64,000 nucleotides of DNA from Gnetum montanum (GCA_015680685.1 MNCI01008366.1:880825-944824), one strand, 5' to 3'; positions 45,540 to 57,639 are shown, numbered from the stretch's first letter. The notes: generated by a model from the sequence alone, not told the origin. Program-made: numbers and translations.

Positions 45540-48348
45540 ATGGCACCTAAAGGGAAGCATGTGTAGGAAGGAGGACCATCCCCACTAAGGGACAAACAAC
45601 CATAAACTAGAAGGGGCTAAGACCAATCCCATGAGCATGCAGAGATCTATGCAACAAGACGTCTTTGGAAGGAGCCCGAAGTGGAATATATCCATTAGAT
45701 TCCTAAAGAAGCAATCGCAACAGAATAGTCTCACCGATATGAGGCATTAGAGCCTAGATGAAACCTTAAGGTTACCTTGATAAAGGCTTACCTGAAGTAG
45801 ATCAAAAACAAGGAGGTTTAGAAATATATGCTGCAAGAGTTAAACTCTAGACCTTTCTTAAAGTTTGCATCACTAGAAGTCAAAACTCAATTGTAGAACT
45901 CTCCCATATGGCTCACAATCACTTCCAGCTAGGAGTGGTACATGGGAGAGACGTACTTATTTTGGAAAAATCGACAAGCTGGTTCAATGGTCAAGATCAA
46001 AGATGTTTTAGTATCCTGCTTGGTGAAAACCAAAAACTAGGACCAACCTTGTTGAAATCCCAATGCAGGTAGATCTTGGTGTTAAGAAAGAATAGATGTA
46101 GCAATGTTATGAAGTCCATTGTAAGGAGTTTAGTGCACTAACCATGGTGGAATGTGCATATTTCAAGATTGCGGCCTTTCACCTCAATCCAATGGTGAGG
46201 CCAAGCAAGATCACAACCTTCTCCATCCTTGCATGTGCCACTTTAAGTAGTATATTCCTGGTCAACCTTTCACAACATATTTATCTTGAGATAGAGAAGT
46301 GGTTTAAACAAAATGAATATCAAAGAAAGGAACTCCCCTTCCCATGTCTCATCCAAAAAGTATGCAAGGGAGGAGGAATAACACACTACACAAATGACAC
46401 CATTTGACATGCTTCAACTACCTCTTGGATGAAAATGATAAAAGAAAAGGTTCCTACTAAAGTCATCCAAGAAGAGGAGTAGTAACCACCACCTTCACCA
46501 CCCACTCATGAATCAACGTCAATTGCATGCATAAGATCCAAGAGCAGCTCTTGTGTGAGCAGGAGCAACGAGTAGAAATGAGTGGTGGTGATCTATCCAT
46601 GTATCATCCAATAATAAACCATCTCAACTAAGTGTCTCAAACCATCGACGAGATGGAAAGAGGTGGACCAATTTTTTGAACCCAAAGAATTCAACTACCC
46701 ATGAGATCAAATCCTAGCACCTAAGAGGTATATCTCTCTCAACTATAGAAATTCATAGAAATCTTTAGGAACACCACTACTTTTTTTATATGTCTGAAGG
46801 AGGATGTGGGGATAACTATCTTGGTGATTCATCACCATGGGCAAGAGATAGAGGTAGAGGTCATTTTTGATAGAATTACCAAAGCATTGAATACACCTGT
46901 GGTATCTGTACCAAACATTTGTGTAGTCAAAAATGTGTAGATGTTCGTAGGAGCCCTTAATAGTAGATTGAGTGTAGCCTAGCATAAGAAGTTGTTAGAC
47001 TAGTTGGTGGGGATCAAGCAACCAATTCTAAATGTATTTGATTTTTTGGATACCATTACTACAACCTAGTCATAGTTGCTTGAAGTAAAAGGAAAATGCA
47101 TCATAATAAACGAACAACTAGAAACAACCAGAGCACAAAGCCAATGCTTAGCTATGAAGGTTGCTAAATTAAGAGTCCATCTCTCTAATCTCGTGTTTCT
47201 CAACCCTACATTGATACATGATGAAGCTTCAAACAACTTTAGGACAAGCTCAAAAGGGTTAAGGATGCAAATGAAACAGTTTCCTTTGACCATTCCTTTG
47301 CCAATGTCATAATGCACAAAATCTAGAAGGACTTGGCCTAGATGCACCAGGAGAATAAGATTTTGACCATAGAGAATCATTGCCTACGGAATGTTGATGT
47401 ATAGAAGCAACAAATGGCTAATTTCCTCCATCAATAGAAGGAGAAATTAGCAATAGTAAAAAATGAACTAAGGAAATTAGTAGCAAGAAATTGAAATCTC
47501 TTTGTGAAGGAAGTTCATGCTCTTCACCAAAAATCTACAATTGAGATAACTGTCTAAAAGAGCGAGGCTCTCAAATTTAAGAGAGTCAAGAACCATTATA
47601 GAGATTAGGTTAACCTACAAAAAGAAATTAATGAAAAGCACATTCAAATGACAAAGGTCAAAATCAATGAGGCCCTCTGGTAGCTCAAGAAAGGAGGTGA
47701 TGTTTGGCAGCCTATCTTTGATGGGCTCAATGACTACAACAAAGTAGAGATTTGCATGAAAGAGCTATACATTGAGGAAATGGAGTACATGGATCTTGTC
47801 AATCTTCGTTATGTAAACTTGCCAATGCTAATTACTAGTAGGCCTCAATAAAAATATGAGAAACAAGTGGCCACATCATACTTGTTGTATGAGGTAGAGT
47901 TCAAGCATCACAAAGACACCGAGTAGAAGCTTGAGATTACCAATGCCAAACTTAAGGTTCTTAAAGTTAAGTTCACTAATCAATGAACAACTACTAAGAA
48001 CCTAGCCAAGTGGATGAATGATTATCAAGAGTTGCGTAATGCACTTAGGGTGTTTGATATCAAATGAAAATAATTTTTGGCCTATTTTGTGAATGTTAAG
48101 GAGTTTTTTCCTACAATGCACTATTCATGGAATATCCTCACTTCAACCCTCATTGAACATGCAATGTGGATAGTGAATGATTCTTGAATAAGGAGGAGAA
48201 GATGTAAGCACTATTGAATGTCTTTCATCTTCCACCAGAAGTTGTAGCTGTCGCAGGACAACCATAACTACCTCAACCACTGTGTGTGCCTGAAGTAAGA
48301 GAAGGTCTTTCGGAATCTTAAGAGCCTCCACTGCTTGGGACCATTTGA
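45540..48348 (+). pseudogene. Third ORF (ORF3) of element F
   Basis: Opens MAPKGKHV then a stop. Globular domain 45890-46400, with 'YFKIAAFHLNPMVRPSKI' and 'LVNLSQHIYLEIEKWFKQNE' open for 87 codons (46144-46407). Pro-rich hinge 46480-46510. Coiled coil 46850-47700 ('LEVKGKCIIINEQLETTRAQ'). C-terminal conserved segment 47700-48060 with 'YNKVEICMKELYIEEMEYMD'. Final motif 'PEVREGL' and stop TGA at 48346-48348. Same architecture as C, H and B. Function unknown. Confidence 0.65.
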
Positions 48349-48565
48349 TCTTCTTCATTGTCTTCGTGCCATCAAAGAAATTATATTTTTCAGTTTTGTC
48401 TTGTTGTTTAATTTTATTGTCTTCAATACTAAAATTTTTGTAATCATTATAAAATTGTACAGTTGGGCACTTAGTTTTTGTTGTCTTGTTTGTATGTTTG
48501 TTTTGTGTGTTAATAATCCCATACCTTCCCAAATTTGGTAAAGAACTCAAGCATAATTTTTCATT

Positions 48566-48579
48566 CAATCATGGGAGTA
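48566..48579 (+). promoter_or_regulatory. 3' polypurine tract of element F
   Basis: CAATCATGGGAGTA precedes the 3' LTR start TGGTGAG. Confidence 0.72.
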
Positions 48580-49454
48580 TGGTGAGTTGCATGGTTTGGC
48601 TACATTGATGGGATGCTATCAACGCTACCTCGTCGATGAGATCTCGTTGATGTGATCCTATCAATGCTAGGTTTGACCCGTTGACATGTACCCATTGCCG
48701 AGGCACCTTTTTTACCTATAAATGTGCACCTTTCACTACATTTATGGCATCAAGTCTCATAGTTGTAATGAAGTTGTAGTTTTTTCATTCAAAAGTTAGA
48801 ATATTTTCTAAGTGCCTGAAGTAGAAATCAAAGAGTGTACGGATCTTTATTTGAGCACTATTATACCTGAGCACTTCAGTGTGTGTGGCAATAGATACGA
48901 GCTTTTTGATCAAGCCTTGTAGTGCTTGGACTACATTAATTATCTCCTTTATGCATTTAATATTTCAAATAATTTCCTTTAATGTTTTAAGTAATTAAGT
49001 AATTAATAGGAATTAAATAGTAAACATAAGTAAGACCACTTTGAGCATATGTGTAACACTTGGTAATTCTAGTAATGCTTAACATTTAGTAATCCAGTAG
49101 TATTATACATGTTCAAGATGTGTATGACAAGTGGGAATAGATGCTTATGTTAGGATTAGTTAAATATTAGCTAGTAGTAGATTGATTCAGTAATTAAATA
49201 CATTATTATCTATTTGTTATTCTTAAGTGGCTTAGAACAAAAAGACAAAATCATAAAAATCACATACATTAGTTACACTTAACCATACCATTGAAGTTCA
49301 CAAGTGGAACTAGGAAAACAATGATTACAATAGTTAGTTTCACCTCCTAAAACCAATGCATGAAGAAACCCAAAGTCTTGTGAATTCAACTAAATTGTTT
49401 AGTGAATGCTAGTGATTTATATGGTTGGGTGTAAGATATACTCATTTCTCATTA
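48580..49454 (+). repeat. 3' LTR of element F
   Basis: 875 bp, TGGTGAGTTGC to TTCTCATTA. TATA box TATAAATG at 48717-48724. U3 boxes CTCGTCGATGAG and TCGTTGATG at 48628-48655. AATAAA region decayed to AATAGATA at about 48890 in the right arm of the inverted repeat. Confidence 0.9.
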
Positions 49455-49459
49455 GTTGC
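49455..49459 (+). repeat. Target-site duplication of F, right copy (GTTGC)
   Basis: Exact copy of 36244-36248; gag of A resumes next. Confidence 0.9.
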
Positions 49460-49935
49460 AAAACAAAACCAGGCAAACACTTGGGATTTATGCCTAAGGA
49501 AAATTATTTGAGATGACTACCCATTGCATCTAGAGGTTAATTGATCAAGTGGTGAAGGAACAAGGTGAGTTAAGAAAGAGAGAATCATTTGAAGAGTATA
49601 ACCATGATCCATTAATGAGAAAGAGAGATGCATGAGTGTGTGATACCTAAGAGGAAGAAACCTTGGATCAAGAAATCCAAAAGGAAATCCTACTGATCCA
49701 AAAATCTATTGTTGATGTAGCAGCACAGGTAACAAAGATGTGAGGCTCAATCAATGAGATGTGTACAGTAGCTTTAAAGATTGTGAAAGAGAAAGCATAG
49801 TAAGCCTTTGGAAAAGGTAAAGATAAGAAAAAGAAGAAAGATATTAGATGAAAAGTCAAAGTGATTACAGTGGCTAAATGTTTAGACACCATCTCCACCA
49901 ATGAGAAAGGATGTGTCATGTGTAGTACCCATAAG
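49460..49935 (+). pseudogene. gag: gag 3' fragment of element A
   Basis: Continues the gag core of A ('NKTRQTLGIYA', 'LIDQVVKEQGEL'), then the helix region and the start of the zinc knuckle (KGCVMC at about 49908-49925). It then meets sequence of the opposite strand. The end is uncertain within 49915-49945. Confidence 0.65.
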
Positions 49936-51918
49936 GATCTGGTTGTTTGTAAGGGTACTGCTACCTTGGAGATGGCATCCCCCATGTTTGCGGGTGCTGC
50001 CACTATTGGAAGTATTCATACGATTGCAGTGGCACTCCACTTAAATAGTATCCTTGCTGCTGCTGGTGGAATCGCCTAGAATTTCCTTGTGGATAAGGCA
50101 ACCTTCAGGGTGTTTGCCTTTGTGCCAAGTGAGGGTTCAATGCGTATACCCCAGACTCTTGAATATGTGACACCATAGGGCAACATCCCTTAGGATGTTC
50201 ATATTGGCATATGCCACATTCATCTTCCTCCTCGGTGTCAAATTCTACAACTTGCTCTACTACAACAACCTTGTCCTTTCCCTTATATTGGGCATGTTCA
50301 GCTTCCTTCTAATTATGCCGATCGTGGTCATTACCTTGTGCTCTGGACTCCTCTATGATTTTCAACATGCTTTGAACCCTTTCGTCCAAAGAGTCCCCAT
50401 CTTATCCACCTTTGCCAAAATTTCAAATATGAACTTTTGTAATGGCAAGGTCTTTCGGTTTACCACTGCTTCTAGCGATGATTCTTCCTCATCACAAAAA
50501 TGGACTTCCCTTTTCCTGAGAGAAGGATCTCGATTGAATTCTTCTGCACTCTTCTTTTTCCTAAGTTTTCTATCCTCCTTGGCCACCTATTCAATGAGGC
50601 ATTGCAAATGATGGGCTCTTAGCTCTGATAGTCATCCCTGGGCATACACGCCAAGGGTCTTTTACATTTCAAAACGGAGCCCATCAATGATGTGGCGAAG
50701 CTGTGCCTGCTGAGAGTAACCATGACCAAGGCACTGATGTAACAACGAGTAGTACCTGCTCATGGCGGCATCCAAGGATTCATGATTTCCTTATTTCCAG
50801 CCTTGGATCTACTCTCAAGTTCTCCACTTTGAAGTATGTTTGATATTTGTCATTGAAAATTTCAAGCATCATACTCCATCTTCTGATTGATTTCAGCTCC
50901 AAGGACCAGTACCAACTCTCTACTTCTTTGATGAGTGTGTGAGGGAACAGCTTCAGCCTTTGCCAATCATTGTCAATGTTTTGTAGGGTTCAGGCATCAT
51001 GGAACACTTGCAGGTGGGTCTGCAGATCACAGTTATATCCCCCTTCAAATCTGGGGATGTTGTTCATATCAACGCGCTCGATCTGGCTATCCTTTATGTG
51101 CCTATTAGGAATTTGAACTGCCTCAGAGATCTGGAGCATACTCTAGGTAGCCAACAACGGCTCATCTACATCATAGTCCTGCTGAGGACCATGACGTCTG
51201 TGACGATTCTGGCTATCCCTCCTTTCATGCCGGCGAGCATCACGTGATGGTTCGCACATTTCCTTATGTTTCTCCTTCCAATCCTTCCGAACCTTTCTGC
51301 CCCCATCCTTTCGCTTCCTCCTACCTCGGTTATGATTAGATCCTGAGTTGGATGAAGGAGAAGGAGAGTGGGAGGATGGAGAAGAAGGAGAGGGATCTCT
51401 CCTTCTATCCTGATGATGGTCTCGATCATCCCATTCATCCTTGCTATGTGACCCTCCATCCCCTTGGAAATCTTGGCCACCTAGATTCTTAGAATGAATC
51501 ATGGATTAGACCTAGTACCCCAGGGGAAGTTTGGTTCAATGGGTGTCATGAAAGATGGGATCCCCATCATCTGGCAGCCCTTGCAAGAATAAGGGGTTAC
51601 TGAATTCTTTCCCCTTCAACTATTCATATCTGTCCACCTATTGCTGATCTCTTGCTCATTGAGCCTTAGTGGGACGATAGTCCCAGTAGTCATGGTCCTC
51701 CATGATATACTCTGCTCTAAGGTCTTGGATGCCCAATCTGCCAAGATTGTGAAATAGCATCATAGGAGCCGATTGCCCTCCATGTCTCGCCATTGTAGAT
51801 GCTCATCCTAATGTAGGATGAACGTAAAATCAGGGATGTACTCATCGAGATGCTTGTACACCACCTGACACTCCTATGGCACCGGTGGGGTGGATATCTC
51901 CCTCCTGTGAGAAGACAT
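49936..51918 (-). pseudogene. gag: gag of element G
   Basis: ATG at 51918 (MSSHRREIST). N-terminal block 'VVYKHLDEYIPDFTFILH' (51790-51870). An exceptional linker 51143-51502 is open for 119 codons with runs of Asp/His/Arg, then 'SPSSPSSHSPSPSS', then Arg/Lys-rich, then 'DVDEPLLAT'. Gag core 50630-51110. Helix region 50362-50586 with coiled-coil character. Zinc knuckle CGICQYEHPKGC at about 50180-50220. Pro/Gln-rich tail ('QPDPYGYY') ends at the junction. A few stops. GC content and CpG count look higher than in neighbouring copies, fitting a younger insertion. Confidence 0.78.
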
Positions 51919-52066
51919 GCTAGACGTTAGATGGTCCATGTAATCGATGTACCTTAATATTTACTTTTAATCTGCCTAGTGTGCGTAAATATTTCTATCC
52001 TGGGTCCATTCCAACAACTTAAATGATAATTTCACTAAGGTTAAATGATGCATGTAAGACTTAACA

Positions 52067-52086
52067 GTCCTAAGCAACGGTGCCAA
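52067..52086 (-). promoter_or_regulatory. Primer-binding site (tRNA-Asp) of element G
   Basis: Minus-strand TTGGCACCGTTGCTTAGGA next to the LTR; good match to the tRNA-Asp complement. Confidence 0.84.
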
Positions 52087-52987
52087 TGATGAGCAGCTAG
52101 GCACCCCTACGCCCAACCATACGAATCACGAGCATTCACACGCGACCTGGTCGAATTCCGTAGACTATAAGCACTTAACATACACCTGACTCTAATCGGT
52201 GAAACTTTGGGTTAGAACGGTCATTGTCTTCCTAATCTCACTTGTGATGTTCCGTTTACAATGGTTAAGTGAGATTAAGGCTAATGATTTTTATAGCTTT
52301 TTACATATCTTTTGGCAGCTAATTTAAGGTATAAAAGGTAGAAAATAAACTATTATCTAATATCTAATTATCCTAACTTGTATTCTAACTATTCCTAGCA
52401 TAAGTATCTGGTCCCATCTTCCGAGCATGTTTTGAGCATCTCCTAACACTTCTGGGCTACCATACATTACGCATCATTGGGCTTACCAAGTGTTTGATTT
52501 AAGTTCAATATGGTCATACTTATGGCCTTTACGAACTACGAATGAACAATAGTGATTGAAATAATAATAACAGAAACCTAAGTAATTATCAAGTAATCAT
52601 CAAAGCATAAACACATTAAACTATTGAATGCATAAAATAGCTAAGTCCAAATGTTGCAAGGAATGCTTGAATAGTTCATCTTTATTATTGTCACACCAAT
52701 GAGCTCAGATACATCAATGCTCGAATAAAGAGCTGATCAGTTTTCTTACACCTGCTGCGGGCACTTGGAAAATATTCTATCTCTTGCGGGAACAAACTGC
52801 AAGAGCTTTGCTACAACTAACTAAAAGATGCCTAAATGAGGTGGAAGGCCCTCTTATTTATAGGTCGAGATAGGCGGTTGCGTAAATATGGCCACGTCGA
52901 CGTAGGAAGGCTACGTCGATGGGCTCGCGTCAACATGGCCACGTATACGTGGCCTAGTCGACACATTGACTTAATGACACTTCATCA
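52087..52987 (-). repeat. 5' LTR of element G
   Basis: 901 bp, TGATGAGCAGC to CTTCATCA in plus coordinates. Minus-strand TATA box at 52855-52862. U3 (about 52865-52960) holds CACGTCGACGTAGG, CTACGTCGATGGG, CACGTATACGTGG and GTCGAC boxes, close to those of solo LTR E. Confidence 0.87.
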
Positions 52988-53163
52988 CATACCAATGTGC
53001 ATCACAAGTGTAATTGGGAGGACAACGATTGACCTTAAGGCTAGATTCACTTCCTAAAAGGCTAATGCACTGAAAACAATAAAGTCCACAAAATTTAACT
53101 GAGTCACGCATGAACACTTCATGGTTTATATGGTTGGATGTAGGGGTACCTTGTTGCTCATCA
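52988..53163 (+). repeat. 3' remnant of the 5' LTR of element H
   Basis: Matches the last part of LTRs C and F (ATTGGGAGGACAACGATTG, then TAGGGGTACC...CTCATCA). U3, TATA and R are missing where G begins. Confidence 0.82.
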
Positions 53164-53182
53164 TTGGCACCATTGTCAGGGA
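53164..53182 (+). promoter_or_regulatory. Primer-binding site (tRNA-Asp) of element H
   Basis: TTGGCACCATTGTCAGGGA, right after CTCATCA. Confidence 0.82.
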
Positions 53183-53318
53183 TAGTTTGTGGAACATGTG
53201 CTATTTAGATCTAAGTGAATATCCTTAATATTGTTGTATAAACCTAAGGTCCATATCATTTCCACTATACATAAAACATATATAAAGACACATTGACAAT
53301 TTCATTTTGTTTTACAAG

Positions 53319-55570
53319 ATGTCTTCATCTTCTCGTAAGAATGATGACACTAAACCATCAATCCCATAGGAATGCAAGGTGGTATACACTCATTCAAATG
53401 AGTTTGTGTCGAATTTCACCTTCATCCTACATCATAATGAACAAATAAGATGGAGTGATATGGAGGGAAATGTTGTTTTGCCCCTCGATAGATCTATGCT
53501 TGAAATGCTAATTAAAATCCTTAAGAAATTGGTCTTAGCAGATCTTCACAAAGAGTACGTTGTGGATGGGTATGACACTCAAAACTATCATCCCACTGAA
53601 ACACAATGTAAGCGAGACAAAGTTCAAGAGAGACTCCATGAAGCCACAAAGGGGAAACATTACACTAACCCCTTATTCCTCCTAGATTAAGAGGAAAATG
53701 AGGATCCTCCCTTGGAAGGTTCTCAACATGAAGATTCTCCACCCCTTGCTAACGATGGTGAGGATGTCAACTTGATCCTATGATCAACTATTCATAAACT
53801 AGGTTCAAGGAAGAGTGATAGCCAAGGTAGGGACTCAAGTGAACATCACAACAACAAGGGATCTAATGATGGAGATTGTAAAAAGTGTAAGAGTGATGGA
53901 AAACACTGTGGTAGCGGTGGCAGTCCACCTTCCTCTTCATCTAATTCTGAACATTCCTCTTCATCTAATGGTTCTCATAGAAGCTACTGTCGAAACAACC
54001 ATGATAAAGATTATCGATGAAATCATAATGATTGTAAAGGCTGCCAAAATCGAAGGGGTGGCCGAAACCATCATCAGCATCATCAACATAGTAATGATGA
54101 TCAACCTCTACTGGCAACTTGAAGTATGCTTAACATTGCAGAGGCAATAAGAATTCAAACTAGGCATATAAAGGATAGTCAGACCAAGCACTTAGATATG
54201 AACAATATCCTAATATTTGAGGGGGGACACAGTTCTAATCTGTAGACACATTTGCAAGCCTTTCAAGATGCCTGTGCCTTACAAAACATTGAGAACGAGT
54301 GGCAAAAACTCAAGCTTTTTCCAAGGAAACTCATTAAGGAAGCTAAAAGTTGGTACTAGTCCTTAGAACTGGAATCTATCTAAAAATGGAGTACCATGTT
54401 AAAACTATTCAATGAAAAATATCAAATGTACTCTAGAGTGTCTAATCTGAGAAGGCAAATCCAAGGCTAGAAATAAGAAACACATGAACCCTTGGATGCT
54501 GCCATGGGCTGATACTATTTACTCCTACACAAATGTCCTGGTCATGGTTACTCTCAGAGGGAACAACTTTTCCACATCATAGATGGGCTCAGGGTAGAAA
54601 CAAGAAGAACCCTTAGGGTGTATGCCCAAGGGAGGTTTTTTGAAATGAGAGCTCATCAAATCCAAAGACTAATTGAGCAAGTAGCAAAAGAAGAAGGTGA
54701 GCTATGAAAAAGGGAGAGTGTCAAAGAGTACAATAGGGACCCATCCATCAAAAACGAGATGTTTGATTTTGTGACAAGGAGGAATCACCACTTGATAAAG
54801 TGGTGAACCGAAAGGCCTTGCCTATCCAAAAATCGATTTCTGAAATTTTGGTCAAGGTTGACAAGTTATGGGAATCTTTGGATGAAAAGTTTCAAACTAC
54901 TTTGAAAATTGCTGAAGAGTCTAAAGAGCAAAATAGTGATCATAATTGTAGATGGTGAAAAGAAGTTGAACGTGCCTACCAAAGAGGTAAGGGAAAAGCT
55001 ACTACAATATAGGAAGTTGTGGAGTTTGACTCCAATGATGAAACCAAATGTGACATCTATCAATATGAACATCTAAAGGGATGTTGCCCTGTAGTGTCAC
55101 ATTTACAAGAATCTTGAGTGTACGCATTAAACCCCTACCTAGCATGTAGGCAAGCTCCAAGACAATTACCTTACCAGCAACAACAAGCTTACTACCCAAG
55201 TGGAACTCCTCCACAACCTTATGAACAGTACCAACAATGGTACCAACCACATTCATGGAGAATGCCACCACCAAGGTAATAGTACCCTTATAGAAAACCA
55301 AATTCATACAAGTACTATGTTTAGGAACCCATCTCCCCTAGAAGTTTGACAAGTCATGCATCATTCCAGCATCATTATTACCCTCTAGAATACCACCAAA
55401 CACATTCACCATCTACTCGAGGGGAAAACCCATATCCATATCCTTATCATCCTCCACATCCCTCTACACCTACATCTCCACCTTCAACTTAGTTACCTCC
55501 TGCTTCATCCATGCAGGGTGAAATTCTTCCATAGTCACAGCAATGAAATGCTATAAGGGTTATACACTCA
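53319..55570 (+). pseudogene. gag: gag of element H
   Basis: ATG at 53319 (MSSSSRKND). N-terminal 103 codons open (53379-53690: 'DMEGNVVLPLDRSMLEMLIK'). Ser/His/Asn-rich linker 53815-54050; 'DQPLLAT' equivalent at 54098; gag core 54190-54690 ('RRTLRVYAQGRFFEMRAH'); helix region 54830-54960; zinc knuckle with Cys to Tyr in the second position (CDIYQYEHLKGC, 55049-55084); Pro/Gln-rich tail to 55570. Stops and frameshifts. Confidence 0.75.
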
Positions 55571-55759
55571 CAACTAGTTTTTCAACCAAGTGGTCTAGAT
55601 AATTGATCAAAGAAATGACCTTTCTTCTAACCCAGTAGTTCTCTCCAGCCCTCACAATCTACTTCAGCTGATTGCCATGCATCTCCAATACCCTCATCCT
55701 TTTCATCAAATACCTTCAAGCACCCTTCAAATCAAGTGTTTCCTAGGATCCATACTGTA

Positions 55760-56300
55760 ATGCTAACTCATGCTATTTCTAACTAGATTAAGGCTGGAAA
55801 CCTTCCTACAAAAATATTTGATCCAGGAAGTCCACTCATCTTTCTACAAATTACTAGACAAGAGCCATGCAAGGCTCTTCTTGACTCTAGTTTCAAAGTT
55901 AACCTCATCTCACATGATATGTACAAAGCCTAGAACTTACCACCTCTTAAGAAGAACAACATCCATTTAGAATTAGTAGATTAGTCGATTACAGTCCCTT
56001 TGGGATTAGTAGAGGATATTGTGACCATAGTTTGTGGGTGGTCCTATTCTGCTAATTTTCTAGTAATCAAGGTGGACAACTACAAAAGTGACTTCCCCAT
56101 CATCCTACGAAGGGCTTGGTTAAGCACGATTAATGTGCAAATGGGAACAAGGGACCTATCTCTCAAAATATCTAGGAAGAATGAGTCAGGAAAAATTAAG
56201 AAGAAGCATATTCCATGCATTGTGTACAGTAACAATGGTTGCAATTGCATGCAAAATATTTGATCAATCAAAAGCATATACATTTAGGCATGCAACCAGT
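55760..56300 (+). pseudogene. pol: Protease of element H
   Basis: 'MLTHAISN*IKAGNLPTKIF' start; active site LLDSSFKVNLIS (about 55880-55915) keeps Asp but not Gly; 'GLVEDIVTIVCGWSYSANFLVIKVDN' and 'FPIILRRAWLSTINVQMG' open for 87 codons (56000-56263). Confidence 0.77.
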
Positions 56301-56369
56301 GTGCACAAGAAATTAATATTCAACAATGTCTGTATGCAGTAGCCACAAAGTAGGAGGGCACCCAATGGC

Positions 56370-57310
56370 GAATAGCTGATTCAAATAGTAGCACAATATG
56401 CATGGAACCAACTAAGATTTTAACTTGTGCATATGTAGAAGACATGGACAAAATTGAACAAGTCCATTCCCAACTCTCTAATGAAGAAGATAATAACTGT
56501 TGGGGAGAGTTGGAGATCCCTAATCACTTCAAGCAAGAGCCCTTAGAACTAAAAACTTACCAATCAGAATGGAGTATGCACTTTTAAATAATGGTAAATT
56601 GGTCATCATTAATGTCGAACTTGCTCCTAAACAAAAAGAAAAGTTGCTGAAAGTAGTAAATAAATGGTTAACAACCTTTGCTTGGTCATATCCAGAGCTA
56701 ATAACAATCGATCCAAGGATATGCTAGCACCGCATCTATACTAACCCAGCCATGAAGCTTAGATAGTAGCTGCAAAGGTAGCTAAATCCCAAATTGAAGC
56801 AAATTATTAAGAAGGAAATAGAGCAACTCCTCAAGGTAGGATTTATCTATCCAATCGTAGATACTGAGTGGGTTAGCCAACTCATATTGTACCAAAGAAG
56901 TGTGGTAAATGGTAGGTTTGCATTGACTTTAGGTTGTTAAATATGATAACATTTAAGGATCACTTTTCTTTGCCATTTTTGGATCAAGTATTAAACACCA
57001 TCTTCAACCATTGTTATTATAGTTTTTTGGATGGTTACAATGGCTATAGCCAAATTCAAATTACACTAGAAGACCAAGCCAAGAAAACATTCACAAGTCC
57101 CTGGGGGACTTTTGCATACTGTAAGATGCCATTTGGCCTATGTAATGCCCCTACAACATTTCAACACTTAGTCCTTAGTATCTTTCAACAACAAATCAAT
57201 AATGGTATTGAAGTTTTCATGGACAACTTCTCCACCTACAGAGCTATATTTGAGCAAGCCTTGGACCGACTTGAGCAAGTACTAGAGAGATGTGTTGAGA
57301 CAAACCTATA
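56370..57310 (+). pseudogene. pol: Reverse transcriptase of element H, with connector
   Basis: Connector 56402-56730. RT blocks 'LLKVGFIYPIVDTEWVSQL' (56830-56885), 'ITFKDHFSLPFLDQVLN' and 'YCKMPFGLCNAPTTFQHLVL' in one open stretch of 125 codons (56934-57311). Active-site box VFMDNFSTY: the second Asp is Asn. Ordinary Athila/Tat-type RT otherwise. Confidence 0.84.
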
Positions 57311-57639
57311 GCCCAATTGGAAAAAAATCCATCTCATGGTCCAAGAAGGCATTGTGCTACTACACCAATTTTTTCAGAAAGGGATTAAGGTAGACCCAAA
57401 AAAAAGGGTCATCTAAGGAATAACATGCCAACCAGAGATCATTAAAGATGTTTGGTCAATCCTTGGACACACTAGTTACTACTGGCACTTTATTAAGAAT
57501 TTCTCTAAGATTGCAAAACTTTTGGTAGAACATACAAAGAAAGATGCACTATTCATTTAGACCAAGGAATGTGAAAACCCATTCCAATAATTAAAAGGAA
57601 AACTCGTAGAAACACCAATCCTACAAGCACCATATTGAT

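Larger units (their letters stand above)
36249..49454 (+). mobile_element. Element F: complete-structure Ty3/gypsy copy in gag of A
   Basis: 13,206 bp with two LTRs, PBS, gag, protease, RT, RNase H, integrase, internal polypurine motif, spacer, internal promoter, intron, ORF3 and PPT, and no nested insertion. The perfect GTTGC duplication and the continuous A gag reading across it prove the boundaries. It is the best copy for studying the gene plan, though every coding part has stops. Confidence 0.92.
172..49935 (+). mobile_element. Element A: outermost Ty3/gypsy copy, split by B and F, 3' part lost
   Basis: A is the oldest visible layer. It has a 5' LTR, a PBS and gag in three pieces (1138-1721, 35547-36248, 49460 to about 49935). 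The pieces are separated by element B and element F and read on from one another: the sequence before F encodes the end of the gag core and the sequence after F resumes it in the expected order. No pol, third ORF or 3' LTR of A is in the window, because A breaks off at an inverted junction with element G. Its U3 carries GATATC-type boxes, as in element D. Confidence 0.75.
49936..52987 (-). mobile_element. Element G: truncated inverted copy inserted in the LTR of H
   Basis: G has a 5' LTR, PBS and gag on the minus strand; everything 3' of the gag tail is missing. Its right edge (ACTTCATCA) is a true LTR terminus and is followed by the 3' part of a plus-strand LTR (H). Its left edge joins gag of A at an inverted junction, so the rest of G, the left part of the H LTR and the rest of A were lost or lie elsewhere. 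Same LTR subfamily as E. Confidence 0.78.

Noticed and set aside
45540-48348. ORF3 as an envelope-like protein
   Set aside because: No signal peptide or transmembrane helix is visible; the visible features are a globular block, Pro-rich hinge and coiled coil.
48143-48568. A 141-codon minus-strand frame at the end of ORF3 of F
   Set aside because: It lies antisense to the ORF3 tail and 3' untranslated block and is not kept in B or C.
50195-50611. A 138-codon plus-strand frame
   Set aside because: It is antisense to the zinc knuckle and helix region of gag of G; its composition is that of a shadow frame.
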